A DNA stretch of 64,000 nt from Mesorhizobium sp. AR10. GTDB taxonomy: Bacteria > Pseudomonadota > Alphaproteobacteria > Rhizobiales > Rhizobiaceae. Made by a program: the position numbers and the translations under genes. Of the stretch, positions 42,515-50,430 are shown piece by piece (the first letter of the stretch is position 1; the number at the start of each line of letters is the position of its first letter). The stretch is from the NCBI RefSeq assembly GCF_024746795.1, contig NZ_CP080524.1, forward strand, positions 3,822,001 to 3,886,000, read 5' to 3'. The notes under the pieces are model-generated. The model searched no databases, was not told the origin of the DNA, and worked only from the letters and a program-made list of their open reading frames with translations.

Positions 42515-42543
42515 CAACTAGCGCGCAGCATACTAAGTGTCAA
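42515..42543 (-). promoter_or_regulatory. Promoter of the thrS leader transcript
   Basis: Minus-strand TTGACA (42543-42538) and a TAGTTG hexamer (42520-42515) are 17 bases apart. Aligned to the rhizobial consensus CTTGAC-N17-CTATAT, the match is GTTGAC-N17-CTAGTT. Seven bases follow the -10 before the A of the leader ATG at 42507, so +1 and the start codon coincide. It lies 66 bases downstream of the RES gene stop. Confidence 0.7.
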
Positions 42544-42608
42544 CAATCCGGCAACGTCGGAACTACTTCGCCGCCGCAGGATACGATGCAACATCATCGG
42601 ATGCCGCT

Positions 42609-43376
42609 CTAGCGCGCGCGTTCCCAACGCAGGCCGTTGAGCCGCGGATCGGCGGCAAAAGCCGTCCTGGAAAACTCGATCCGCTTTTCCGGGAATTCGC
42701 AGATCGCCTGCACGCCGAAGGCGCCGAGCCGGATGCGCCAGGTCTGGGGTTCCAGCGGCTTGGCCTTGGCAAAGCCGCGACACGTCAGCAGCGCCACATT
42801 GGCGCCGGGGTGACGTGCCGAGCGGTAGCGGATGGCCTCCAGCCCGGCCTCGCGCGCGACATCGGCAATGCTCTGGCAAGCGGCATAGTCGGTTGGATCT
42901 GTCCACGAAACCGCATCGCGATCGAGCGGTGGCCGCGTCAGGTCGATAGCCCTGTCGCAGCGTATCGCGGCGGCAAAGGCTGTGTATTCGGCGGCGTCGT
43001 GCGGCCACGGCGTATCGGGCGATTCAGCAAAGAACAGCAAGCGGTAGAAGGCCATTTCGGCAACGGCGGTCATCATCGTTTCCGCTGCGTAGTAGACGCC
43101 TCTGGTTCGGCCGGCGCGGCGGAAGCGCGAACCGTGCGGGTAGACCGAGCCATAGCGGAAGGGCGTCGCCAGGAGATAATGCAGATGCCGGCATTCGAGC
43201 GGGATTTGCGGCTTGGTTTCCTCGATCAAGTCTTCCAGCAGTGCCTGCTCGTCGAGTGTGTCGACGACCTTGAGCGTCGACACGCGGTGCTGCGCCTCGA
43301 CCATGCGCCAGTATTTGCCGTCGAGGCGGACGGCTTCAGACGAGAGCGCGTCGGGAGTCCAGATAGGCAATGACAT
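42609..43376 (-). CDS. RES-domain toxin (NAD+-degrading) of a Res-Xre module
   Basis: 255 residues. The RES fold is recognisable from FRYGSVYPHGSRFRR, GVYYAAETMMTAVAEMAFYR (conserved Glu, E99) and ALEAIRYRSAR with the conserved Ser. The family consists of NAD+ phosphorylases/glycohydrolases that stop growth by depleting NAD+. The ATG at 43376 gives MSLPIWTPDA, the usual start, and overlaps the antitoxin end by 41 bases; a TTG two codons earlier is possible. Active-site residues appear intact. Confidence 0.85.
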   Translation of the reverse strand: MSLPIWTPDALSSEAVRLDGKYWRMVEAQHRVSTLKVVDTLDEQALLEDLIEETKPQIPLECRHLHYLLATPFRYGSVYPHGSRFRRAGRTRGVYYAAETMMTAVAEMAFYRLLFFAESPDTPWPHDAAEYTAFAAAIRCDRAIDLTRPPLDRDAVSWTDPTDYAACQSIADVAREAGLEAIRYRSARHPGANVALLTCRGFAKAKPLEPQTWRIRLGAFGVQAICEFPEKRIEFSRTAFAADPRLNGLRWERAR

Positions 43377-43719
43377 CGACAAGCCCGGTAATGGTCAAGA
43401 TTTTTTCCAGCGGGCTGCCATCGAACGCCGTATTGGTGTTCTTCAGCCACGCCCGGGCGACAGTCTCGTCACCGCCGACGATGGCGTCGAGCGAGCGGAA
43501 CAGCCGCACGAACAACACCGCAAGCTCGAACGGCTTGGTCCCGCGCTCCAACAGGAACTCCTGCCTACGCATGCGTGAAACCGTGGCTTCCGAAACACCG
43601 ATGACGGAAGCCAGCATCCTGGCGGTTATGTCCAAAAGGTCGGCGGCACGCAGCGTGGCCTTGGTAAGGACCGCATTCTCGGCTGCGTTGGCAGCGGCGT
43701 GGGGTTGTATCACAGGCAT
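43336..43719 (-). CDS. Xre-type antitoxin with MbcA/ParS/Xre toxin-binding domain
   Basis: 127 residues. The helix-turn-helix around LLDITARMLASVIGVSEATVSRMRR is followed by a C-terminal DUF2384 domain (FVRLFRSLDAIVGGDETVARAWL, then NTAFDGSPLEKI) that blocks the RES active site. The frame is open to 43752, but the predicted promoter -10 (43747-43742) lies inside that extension. The ATG at 43719 behind GGAAAGAG is therefore the start. Transcribed first, ahead of its toxin. Confidence 0.85.
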   Translation of the reverse strand: MPVIQPHAAANAAENAVLTKATLRAADLLDITARMLASVIGVSEATVSRMRRQEFLLERGTKPFELAVLFVRLFRSLDAIVGGDETVARAWLKNTNTAFDGSPLEKILTITGLVDVIAYLDSRRALV

Positions 43720-43722
43720 ACT

Positions 43723-43770
43723 CTTTCCATTTCCATGGGAAATATAGTCCATAAAAATTTACATGGAAAG
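43723..43770 (-). promoter_or_regulatory. Promoter-operator of the Res-Xre module
   Basis: Outer inverted repeat CTTTCCAT (43723-43730) / ATGGAAAG (43763-43770) plus an inner TTTCC-ATG-GGAAA (43730-43742). On the minus strand CTTTCC-N17-CTATAT matches the rhizobial promoter consensus, with the -35 inside the outer repeat and the -10 at 43747-43742. Binding of the Xre antitoxin here would occlude the promoter, the usual autoregulation of such modules. Confidence 0.65.
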
Positions 43771-43823
43771 ATGCTGCGCAAAAACAATTTCAGGAGGCAG
43801 CAGACAGGCGTCGAGCGAAAAGG

Positions 43824-44894
43824 TCAGTCCTTCTTGTAGAGCAGCCAGCTCTTGCCGGAGCGGCCGGCCATCGCCGAGTGCTTAGTCACGCGATTGCGCC
43901 CGCTGACCTTGGAGCGATAGAGCGCCCGATCGGCCTTTGTGTAGAGATCCTCGGGGCTTTCAGCCTCGGATGCCATGCAGATGCCCATGGACACAGTCAC
44001 CGTGCCGTAATTTGCGCCGGTCTGGCTGCTGGTGAACGGCGTCTGCTCGATCAGCGCGCGTATGCGCTCTGCGATCTCGTAGGTGGTGTCCTCGCTGGCG
44101 CCTTCGATGATCAGCGCGAATTCCTCGCCGCCGGTTCGGGCCACGAACATGTCGCCGGCAATGCTGGTCTGAAAAATGTCGGCGACGATCTGGATGATCC
44201 TGTCGCCGACAGGGTGGCCGTAGCGATCGTTGATGTCCTTGAAGCGGTCGATATCGGCAAGGATCAAGGCGTTGAACAGGATGCCCTTGTTGCTGGTGTA
44301 GATCCTGGTGATTTGCTTGTCGAAGGCGCGGCGATTCCAGATGTGGGTCAAGGGATCGGTGTCGGCGAGCCGCTTGTACTCTTCGAGCTTCGACTTGACG
44401 CTCTCGAGCTCGGCCGTCTTGTCGCTGAGCGTCGTTGCAACCTGCTTGCCGTGGTCGATCGTCGAATTGGTGGCGACCGACATGGCACTGACGACCTTTT
44501 GCAGCAGCTCCTGCGAAAGCAGGCTGCGGTTGGAAAGCCCGCTCGACGTCTCGTCGAGGATCCTGCCGTATTTCTCGATATGGCTGCGTTCACTCCTCAG
44601 CAGCGAGGCGACGTCCTCGAGTTCCTTGGCAAGGACATCTCGCGCCTGCTCGACAATGCCGGGGCCATGATGCTGGGCAAAGAAAGAGCGCCCGATGCGG
44701 TCCAGATCGTCCTGCGTCGGCCGGTTGCTCAATGAGACGACGGCAAGGCTGAGTTCGCGATTGGTGCCGTTCAACGCCTCGTAGAAGATCTCATAGTTGC
44801 GCGGCAGACCGAGCACACCGAGCTGACGCATGGTCGCCACAACATTGGTTGCGATGTCTGTGTTTCGGTCGGGCTGAACGGCTGCCGGCTGCAT
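43824..44894 (-). CDS. Diguanylate cyclase (GGDEF domain)
   Basis: 356 residues, no transmembrane helices. An N-terminal helical sensor-like region (about 1-160) with a coiled-coil stretch (KTAELESVKSKLEEYKRLA) leads into a GGDEF domain: DPLTHIWNRRAFD, ADIDRFKDINDRYGH and GGEEF at 255-259. The RxxD inhibitory site seen in PleD is absent (AGDMFVART precedes GGEEF), so product inhibition is not expected. It makes c-di-GMP in the cytoplasm; the signal is unknown. Monocistronic. Confidence 0.88.
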   Translation of the reverse strand: MQPAAVQPDRNTDIATNVVATMRQLGVLGLPRNYEIFYEALNGTNRELSLAVVSLSNRPTQDDLDRIGRSFFAQHHGPGIVEQARDVLAKELEDVASLLRSERSHIEKYGRILDETSSGLSNRSLLSQELLQKVVSAMSVATNSTIDHGKQVATTLSDKTAELESVKSKLEEYKRLADTDPLTHIWNRRAFDKQITRIYTSNKGILFNALILADIDRFKDINDRYGHPVGDRIIQIVADIFQTSIAGDMFVARTGGEEFALIIEGASEDTTYEIAERIRALIEQTPFTSSQTGANYGTVTVSMGICMASEAESPEDLYTKADRALYRSKVSGRNRVTKHSAMAGRSGKSWLLYKKD

Positions 44895-45238
44895 GTTCTG
44901 TTCACTCTACCCCTGGGAGCCATCGCAGACCTGCGAGTGCAAGATGTCGCTGACGGGGGAATGCGAGCCGGAATTCCAGATCGGCCGGCGAAAAGGCGCG
45001 TCCCCGATAACGACTTTCGCTTGCACAGACCATAGATGCAGGCGCGCTAAAGTTTCCTTAATGTGCAATTGGTTCAGCACGGTTTCTCTACCTGAGGCTG
45101 TAAAAAGCCTTGCCGCTGTGCCGCGAGAATTTTCGAATACGCCCGCCCGGTGTCGCATTTGCTCGTGCGCGGTCGCAGCAAAACTGGAATCCTGCTGCCG
45201 ACGGCGGACAGGAAATGGCAAGTCGATCGGAGGCCCGG
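44895..45238. other. Gap between the diguanylate cyclase and GFA genes
   Basis: 344 bases separating divergent genes. The GFA frame remains open to 45110, but that translation (MPLCRENFRIRPP...) is not family-like. No RNA gene, hairpin terminator or repeat was recognised; it holds both promoters. Confidence 0.35.
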
Positions 45239-45658
45239 ATGGATGACAATCACAGCGGATCTTGCCTGTGCGGGGCGGTGCGCTTCAAGACGCAGGGCCC
45301 ATTGCGCGGGGTGATCTATTGCCATTGCTCGCAGTGCCGGAAGCAGAGCGGGCATTTCTACGCCGCAACCAACGTCCCCGATGAAAACATCGCAATAGTG
45401 GGCGAGGAGAGCATCACCTGGTACGAAGCGTCTTCGTTTGCCAGGCGCGGCTTCTGCAAGGCATGTGGCTCGCTGCTGTTCTGGAAGCCACGGCACGACG
45501 CTTATGTCTCCGTTATGGCCGGGCTGTTCGACAAGCCCACTGAACTCGAGGGCCAGTGCCACATCTTCGTCGGTGACAAGGGCGACTATTATTCGATCGA
45601 CGACACGCTGCCCCAGTTCGAAAAGTCGACGCCGTCGATCAAGGTTGCCGACGAATGA
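45239..45658 (+). CDS. GFA-family (glutathione-dependent formaldehyde-activating-like) zinc protein
   Basis: 139 residues. The zinc ligands of the GFA/CENP-V fold are visible: GSCLCGAVRF, YCHCSQCRKQSG and RGFCKACGSLLFWK. Most members are not true Gfa enzymes, so the substrate is unknown; they are often thiol-linked. GGAG lies 7 bases before the ATG at 45239; an ATG eight codons upstream is less well placed. Confidence 0.82.
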   Translation: MDDNHSGSCLCGAVRFKTQGPLRGVIYCHCSQCRKQSGHFYAATNVPDENIAIVGEESITWYEASSFARRGFCKACGSLLFWKPRHDAYVSVMAGLFDKPTELEGQCHIFVGDKGDYYSIDDTLPQFEKSTPSIKVADE

Positions 45659-45736
45659 TTTTTGAAGCGGCTGCCTTATTCCCTTGATCCGGCCATTGGG
45701 TTATCCCCTGCCGGTGATTCGGAAAGGGATTTGGGC

Positions 45737-46096
45737 ATGCAGCGGCTGATCGATGCTTTCTACAATTCGGTGCGGGCGTTTCGCAAGCTGGCCGCCAGCG
45801 AGAAAGCCTTCCAGCAGGAGCTGATGCTGCTCGTGCTTGCCTTGCCGCTCGGCTGGTTTGTTTCGGTGTCGTGGCGCGGCTATGCGCTGCTGATCGGCGC
45901 GGTGCTGCTGCTGATCATGGTCGAAGTGCTGAACACCGGCATCGAGGCGGCGTGCGATGCGTTCAGCCGGGAGTTCAATGTCGATATCCAGCTGGCCAAG
46001 GATTGCGGTTCGCTGGCTGTGCTGATTTCGGTGGTGATCGTCGCCGGGGTCTGGGGCATCGCCATCATCGAGCGCATCACGGGGCTGCCGATCTAG
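45737..46096 (+). CDS. dgkA: Diacylglycerol kinase
   Basis: 119 residues with three transmembrane helices. The prokaryotic DAGK signature EVLNTGIEAACDAFSREFN carries the catalytic Glu and the nucleotide-binding residues. It recycles diacylglycerol to phosphatidate, for example after osmoregulated glucan substitution. The start at 45737 (MQRLIDAFYNSVRAFRKLA) matches the family; the upstream open frame is not homologous. Confidence 0.93.
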   Translation: MQRLIDAFYNSVRAFRKLAASEKAFQQELMLLVLALPLGWFVSVSWRGYALLIGAVLLLIMVEVLNTGIEAACDAFSREFNVDIQLAKDCGSLAVLISVVIVAGVWGIAIIERITGLPI

Positions 46097-46192
46097 GGGT
46101 GGTCCTCAGGGCGGGGACCGGTTCGCGAACACCCAAACCTGCATCACCACGAATTTCAGCCCCGCGATCAGGCGCTCGGCATCGTTTGATTT

Positions 46193-46789
46193 TCAAGTCT
46201 CCCTGGCGTCCTTCACCCGCTCTTTCCTGGCGACGGAGCGGGCGACGAGCCAAGCGAGGATGGCCACGATGAGCCCGATGGCCAGGGCGATCAGCAGCCG
46301 CTCGTGACGGGCCAGCGCCTGGCCGACGATGCGCTCCGCACCCAGTCCGAAGACATAGCCGACGGTGCTGAACAGGGCTGCCCAGACCAGCGACGAGATG
46401 GCGTTGAGAATGACGAAGCGCGTCACCGTGATGTCGGCGAAGCCGGCGGCGATGCCGCCGACCAGACGCATGCCATATATGTAGCGGTTGGACAGCACGA
46501 AGATGTTGGGATGCGAGGAAACGAGACGGTAAGCGTGGCTGAAGCCCGGCCTGGCTTTCAGCCTGAGAACCGACGGATGATCGGCAAAGCTTCGGCCGAG
46601 GGTGAAGAAGAACGTGTCGCCGATGAAAGCGCCGAGAGCCGCAGCGAGGAAGGCCTGCCAAAGGATGAAGACATGCTGATGCGCGAAGAAGCCGCCGAGG
46701 ATAGCGGCACTTTCGCCCTCGGCAACGCAGCCGAGAAAGACGGCGATCAGCCCATACTGTTCGATCAGGTGGTGGATGGCGTCCGTCAT
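46193..46789 (-). CDS. DedA-family (VTT domain) membrane protein
   Basis: 198 residues. It begins MTDAIHHLIEQYGLIAVFLGC, with the conserved EGESAAILGGFFA, GDTFFFTLGRSF and SNRYIYGMRLVGGIAAGF motifs of DedA proteins, which flip or otherwise maintain membrane lipids and proton-motive force. About four to five helices. Its ATG overlaps the stop of the DUF1003 gene by 4 bases, so it is translationally coupled. Confidence 0.85.
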   Translation of the reverse strand: MTDAIHHLIEQYGLIAVFLGCVAEGESAAILGGFFAHQHVFILWQAFLAAALGAFIGDTFFFTLGRSFADHPSVLRLKARPGFSHAYRLVSSHPNIFVLSNRYIYGMRLVGGIAAGFADITVTRFVILNAISSLVWAALFSTVGYVFGLGAERIVGQALARHERLLIALAIGLIVAILAWLVARSVARKERVKDARET

Positions 46790-47349
46790 GGGGAGGAGGT
46801 CTGCGGCGTGAGCCGTTCGTCGATCCGCTTCAGCTGTTCGGCGATCTGCGCAATCTCGTCGCGCATGCCGATGATCTGGCTGTGGCGCAGTTCGTCCAGT
46901 TTTTCGTGCAGCGCCATGATCTCGATCTCCGCCTTGAGATTGACCTCATAGTCGTGCGTGGCGTCGATGCGGTCGCGCGCGGCCTGGCGGTTCTGCGACA
47001 TCATGATCACCGGCGCCTGCAGAGCGGCGATCATCGAGAGCACAAGGTTGAGGAAGATGAAGGGGTAGGGGTCGAACGACTTTTGCCCCAGCAGCCACCA
47101 ATTCGCGCCGATCCAGAAGATCAGGAAGGCGATGAAGGACAGGATGAACGTCCATGAGCCGCCGATGCGCGCGATGGCATCGGCGATGCGGTCGCCGGCG
47201 TCCTGAAGGCCGGCAAGACGGTCGTTGAGATTCTGCGATACCAGCTTGCGGTCGATGGCGCTCTGCAACACCTGCCTTTCAAGCTCGGTCAGAGTCTCCG
47301 GCGTTCGCTTCAGCCAGCGGTTGGCCAGTTCGGGCACGGTCTTGTTCAT
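46786..47349 (-). CDS. DUF1003 membrane protein
   Basis: 187 residues. The core WTFILSFIAFLIFWIGANWW followed by FDPYPFIFLNLVLSMIAALQAPVIMMSQNRQ is diagnostic of DUF1003 (two helices, then a long cytoplasmic helix with an R-D-x-x-D-A-x-H-D-Y motif). Function is unknown. The start at 47349 (MNKTVPELANR) has GGAGACATCC just before it; the frame upstream is divergent. Coupled to the downstream DedA gene. Confidence 0.85.
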   Translation of the reverse strand: MNKTVPELANRWLKRTPETLTELERQVLQSAIDRKLVSQNLNDRLAGLQDAGDRIADAIARIGGSWTFILSFIAFLIFWIGANWWLLGQKSFDPYPFIFLNLVLSMIAALQAPVIMMSQNRQAARDRIDATHDYEVNLKAEIEIMALHEKLDELRHSQIIGMRDEIAQIAEQLKRIDERLTPQTSSP

Positions 47350-47443
47350 GGATGTCTCCATAGGAAAGCATCGGCTTGGCAGCCTCGTTTGCATATAGGA
47401 AGATGGCGTTCCGTCAAAAGCGTGGCGTGAGGATGGAAGCAGA

Positions 47444-48157
47444 ATGCCCGATTTCGCGAAAATTCGCGCCCGTGCCGCAGAACGCAAAGGTGGTGAAGCG
47501 GAGTTGACATCGTTGCTGGGTCCCATGCCCGACAACGCCGCCGTGGCTGACATCGCCGATGACCGCATTCTGTCGACGATGGCCGAGCGCGTCTTTGCCG
47601 CCGGTTTCGTCTGGCGCGTCATCGAGCAGAAATGGCCGGGTTTCGAGGCGGCGTTTCTCGGTTTCGAGCCGAAGCGGCTGTTGTTCCAGCCCGACGATTT
47701 CTGGCACGACCTGACGGCCGACGAGCGCATCGTGCGCAATCCGCAGAAGATCAAATCCGTGCGCGACAACGCTGCCTTCGTCGAGCGCGTATCGAAGGAA
47801 CATGGCGGCTTCGGCGCATTCCTTGCAGACTGGCCGGCCGACGACCAGGTTGGGCTGATGGCCTATCTCGGCAAGCATGGCAGCCGGCTTGGCGGCAACA
47901 CCGGCCAGTATTTTCTGCGGTGGCTGGAGTGGGACGCTTTCATCCTCTCGGCCGACATGGCGGCAGCGCTGCGCGATGCAGGCCTCGACATCGCCGAAAA
48001 CCCGACCTCGAAGAGGGATCTCGACAAGATCCAGGCCCAGATCAATGTCTGGGCGGCGCAAACCGGACTGCCGCGCCGCCACATTTCGCGCATTCTGGCG
48101 ATGTCGATCGGCGAGAACCATTCACCGGCATCGCTGCGCGAATATATGGGCGAATAG
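47444..48157 (+). CDS. DNA-3-methyladenine glycosylase I-like protein
   Basis: 237 residues. Tag-like helix-hairpin-helix fold: RVFAAGFVWRVIEQKWPGF, then FDDF-like PDDFWHDLTADERIVRN and a C-terminal LPRRHISRILAMSIGENH. It would excise alkylated adenines in base excision repair. It is longer than E. coli Tag (about 190) and has diverged, and the zinc-knot Cys/His pattern of Tag is not evident, so specificity may differ. Confidence 0.75.
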   Translation: MPDFAKIRARAAERKGGEAELTSLLGPMPDNAAVADIADDRILSTMAERVFAAGFVWRVIEQKWPGFEAAFLGFEPKRLLFQPDDFWHDLTADERIVRNPQKIKSVRDNAAFVERVSKEHGGFGAFLADWPADDQVGLMAYLGKHGSRLGGNTGQYFLRWLEWDAFILSADMAAALRDAGLDIAENPTSKRDLDKIQAQINVWAAQTGLPRRHISRILAMSIGENHSPASLREYMGE

Positions 48158-48177
48158 GACTTGATCCACATTCATCG

Positions 48178-48278
48178 GATCGGCCAGACACGATCTGTAG
48201 ATCGGTCAGACACGATCTGTAGATCGGTCAGACACGATCTGTCGATCGGTCAGACACGATCTGTCGATCGGTCTGGGG
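48178..48278. repeat. 22-bp tandem repeat, four copies plus a partial
   Basis: Units at 48178-48199, 48200-48221, 48222-48243 and 48244-48265, then a partial copy. The core of each is GATCGGTCAGACACGATC, ending TGTA or TGTC. Unit 1 differs by one base. Each unit has internal symmetry (GATCG...CGATC; CAGA...TCTG). The array ends about 55 bases before the nadE start. There are no spacers, so it is not CRISPR. Confidence 0.9.
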
Positions 48279-48332
48279 TGGTCCAAACGAACGCCATTGC
48301 CCGGCGAATTTTGACGCGCTAAGTCAGCAGGC

Positions 48333-50015
48333 ATGACCAAGAAGACCGCTCCCGATATTCTGCGCATCGCCGTCGCCCAGCTCAATCCGACGGTTGGCGA
48401 TGTTGCCGGCAATCTTGCCAAGGCGCGCGAGGCGAGGGCGGATGCGGCCCGTCAGGGCGCCGATCTCGTGCTGTTCACCGAGCTTTTCCTCGCCGGTTAT
48501 CCGCCCGAGGATCTGGTGCTGAAGCCGGCGTTCCTGAAAACCTGCGAGCGGGCGGCGGAAGACTTCGCCAAAGACACCGCCGATGGCGGGCCGGGGGTCA
48601 TCATCGGCACGCCGTTGAAGCGCAAGAGCGGCACCCACAATTCGATCATCTTTGCCGATGGTGGCAAGATCCTTGCCGAGCGTTACAAGCTCGACCTGCC
48701 GAACTACGGCGAGTTCGACGAGAAGCGCGTCTTCCAGGCCGGTCCGGAAATGCAGGGACCGGTCAATTTCCGCGGCGTGCGTATCGGAATTCCGATCTGC
48801 GAAGACATTTGGGGTGACGTCGCCGTTTGCGAAACGCTGGCCGAAAGCGGGGCGGAAATCCTGCTGGTGCCGAACGGCTCGCCCTACTACCGCGCCAAGA
48901 TCGATGTTCGCCACCAGGTCGTCATCCGCCAGGTCATCGAGTGCGGACTGCCGATGATCTATGCCAACCAGCTTGGCGGCCAGGACGAGCTGATCTTCGA
49001 CGGCGCGTCCTTCGCTATCGGTGCGGACAAGACGCTGGCCTTCCAGATGAGCCAGTTCGAGGAGACGGTCGACGTCACCACCTGGAAGAGGACTCCCGAC
49101 GGCTGGGTCTGCTCCGAAGGACCGATGTCGAAGATCCCGGAAAGGGAGGAGGCGGACTATCGCGCCTGCATGCTGGGGCTGCGCGACTACGTCAACAAGA
49201 ACGGCTTCAAAAATGTCGTGCTCGGTCTTTCCGGCGGCATCGATTCGGCAATCTGCGCAGCGCTCGCCGTCGATGCGCTTGGCGAGGAACGGCTGCGCGC
49301 GGTGATGATGCCCTATCGCTACACCTCGAAGGACTCGCTCAAAGACGCCGAGGATTGCGCCCGCGCACTCGGCTGCCGCTATGACATCGTGCCGATCTTC
49401 GAGCCGGTCGAAGGGTTTTTGCACACGCTGACGCAGCTTTTCGAAGGCACCAAGGAAGGCATCACCGAGGAAAACCTTCAGAGCCGCGCGCGGGGCACCA
49501 TCCTGATGGCGATCTCCAACAAGTTCGGCTCGATGGTCGTCACCACCGGCAACAAGAGCGAGATGTCGGTTGGCTACGCCACGCTCTATGGCGACATGAA
49601 TGGTGGCTTCAATCCGATCAAGGACCTCTACAAGATGCAGGTGTATGCGCTGTCGCGCTGGCGCAACGGCCACGTGCCGCCGGGTGCGCTCGGGCCTTCT
49701 GGCGAGGTGATCCCGAAGAACATCATCGACAAGGCGCCATCGGCCGAACTGCGCGAGAACCAGACCGACCAGGATTCGCTGCCGCCCTATCCGGTGCTGG
49801 ACGATATTCTCGAGTGCCTGGTCGAGAATGAGATGGGCGTCGACGACATCGTCGCGCGCGGCCACGACCGGGCGACGGTGACCCGCATCGAGCACCTGCT
49901 CTACATAGCCGAATACAAGCGCCGGCAGGCCGCGCCCGGCGTGAAGATCACCCGGAAGAATTTCGGCCGCGACCGGCGCTATCCCATCACCAACCGGTTC
50001 AGGGATCGCGGGTAG
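48333..50015 (+). CDS. nadE: Glutamine-dependent NAD+ synthetase
   Basis: 560 residues. The N-terminal nitrilase-type glutaminase has the catalytic triad E50 (LVLFTELF), K119 (ERYKLDLPNYG) and C156 (IPICEDIWGD). The C-terminal synthetase has the PP-loop GLSGGIDSA near residue 298. It amidates NaAD to NAD+ as the last step of synthesis, using ammonia channelled from glutamine. Start ATG 48333 follows directly on a tandem repeat region. Confidence 0.95.
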   Translation: MTKKTAPDILRIAVAQLNPTVGDVAGNLAKAREARADAARQGADLVLFTELFLAGYPPEDLVLKPAFLKTCERAAEDFAKDTADGGPGVIIGTPLKRKSGTHNSIIFADGGKILAERYKLDLPNYGEFDEKRVFQAGPEMQGPVNFRGVRIGIPICEDIWGDVAVCETLAESGAEILLVPNGSPYYRAKIDVRHQVVIRQVIECGLPMIYANQLGGQDELIFDGASFAIGADKTLAFQMSQFEETVDVTTWKRTPDGWVCSEGPMSKIPEREEADYRACMLGLRDYVNKNGFKNVVLGLSGGIDSAICAALAVDALGEERLRAVMMPYRYTSKDSLKDAEDCARALGCRYDIVPIFEPVEGFLHTLTQLFEGTKEGITEENLQSRARGTILMAISNKFGSMVVTTGNKSEMSVGYATLYGDMNGGFNPIKDLYKMQVYALSRWRNGHVPPGALGPSGEVIPKNIIDKAPSAELRENQTDQDSLPPYPVLDDILECLVENEMGVDDIVARGHDRATVTRIEHLLYIAEYKRRQAAPGVKITRKNFGRDRRYPITNRFRDRG

Positions 50016-50430
50016 ACGCCGCGTTTGAATGGGCCACCCGACGATGTCGGTACAACCCGCCGTTGTTGCAAAATCGTCTCACTGCTTGGACCAGATGCGG
50101 TTTCGGCAGTTCCTCATCTTGGCGAGGCGTTGAGCCGTCCGTATAAGACCTTCTCCGCGATTCCCCTTTGGGAGGTCCGAATGCCAGCATTTGACACCAT
50201 TATGCGAGGCCGCGAAGCCTAGGTTCCAGACGGCGCGCTACAAGGTTTTTACCTCCGTAGCGAAGCCCATCCCGGAACAGGCGTTCGTCGATGCCGGTCG
50301 CCGCCCGACATATCGGGCGCGCCGCCAAATATGCCGAACCTCCGCATTTCCGGCCGCCAATTGGCCCTGACGCGGGTTTTTCAATTTTCGACCTTACCGG
50401 GATCGGGCTCGTTTGCGCCCGAATGACATC
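50016..50430. other. Gap between nadE and the ABC transporter
   Basis: 415 bases. Short open stretches exist but show no ribosome site or recognisable protein. No terminator with a T tract was seen after nadE, and no RNA gene recognised. Confidence 0.35.

Noticed and set aside
42508..42531. Longer leader peptide from ATG 42531
   Set aside because: This ATG lies between the predicted -35 and -10, so it would not be in the transcript.
48178..48278. CRISPR array
   Set aside because: The repeats are directly adjacent with no spacers, and no cas genes are present.
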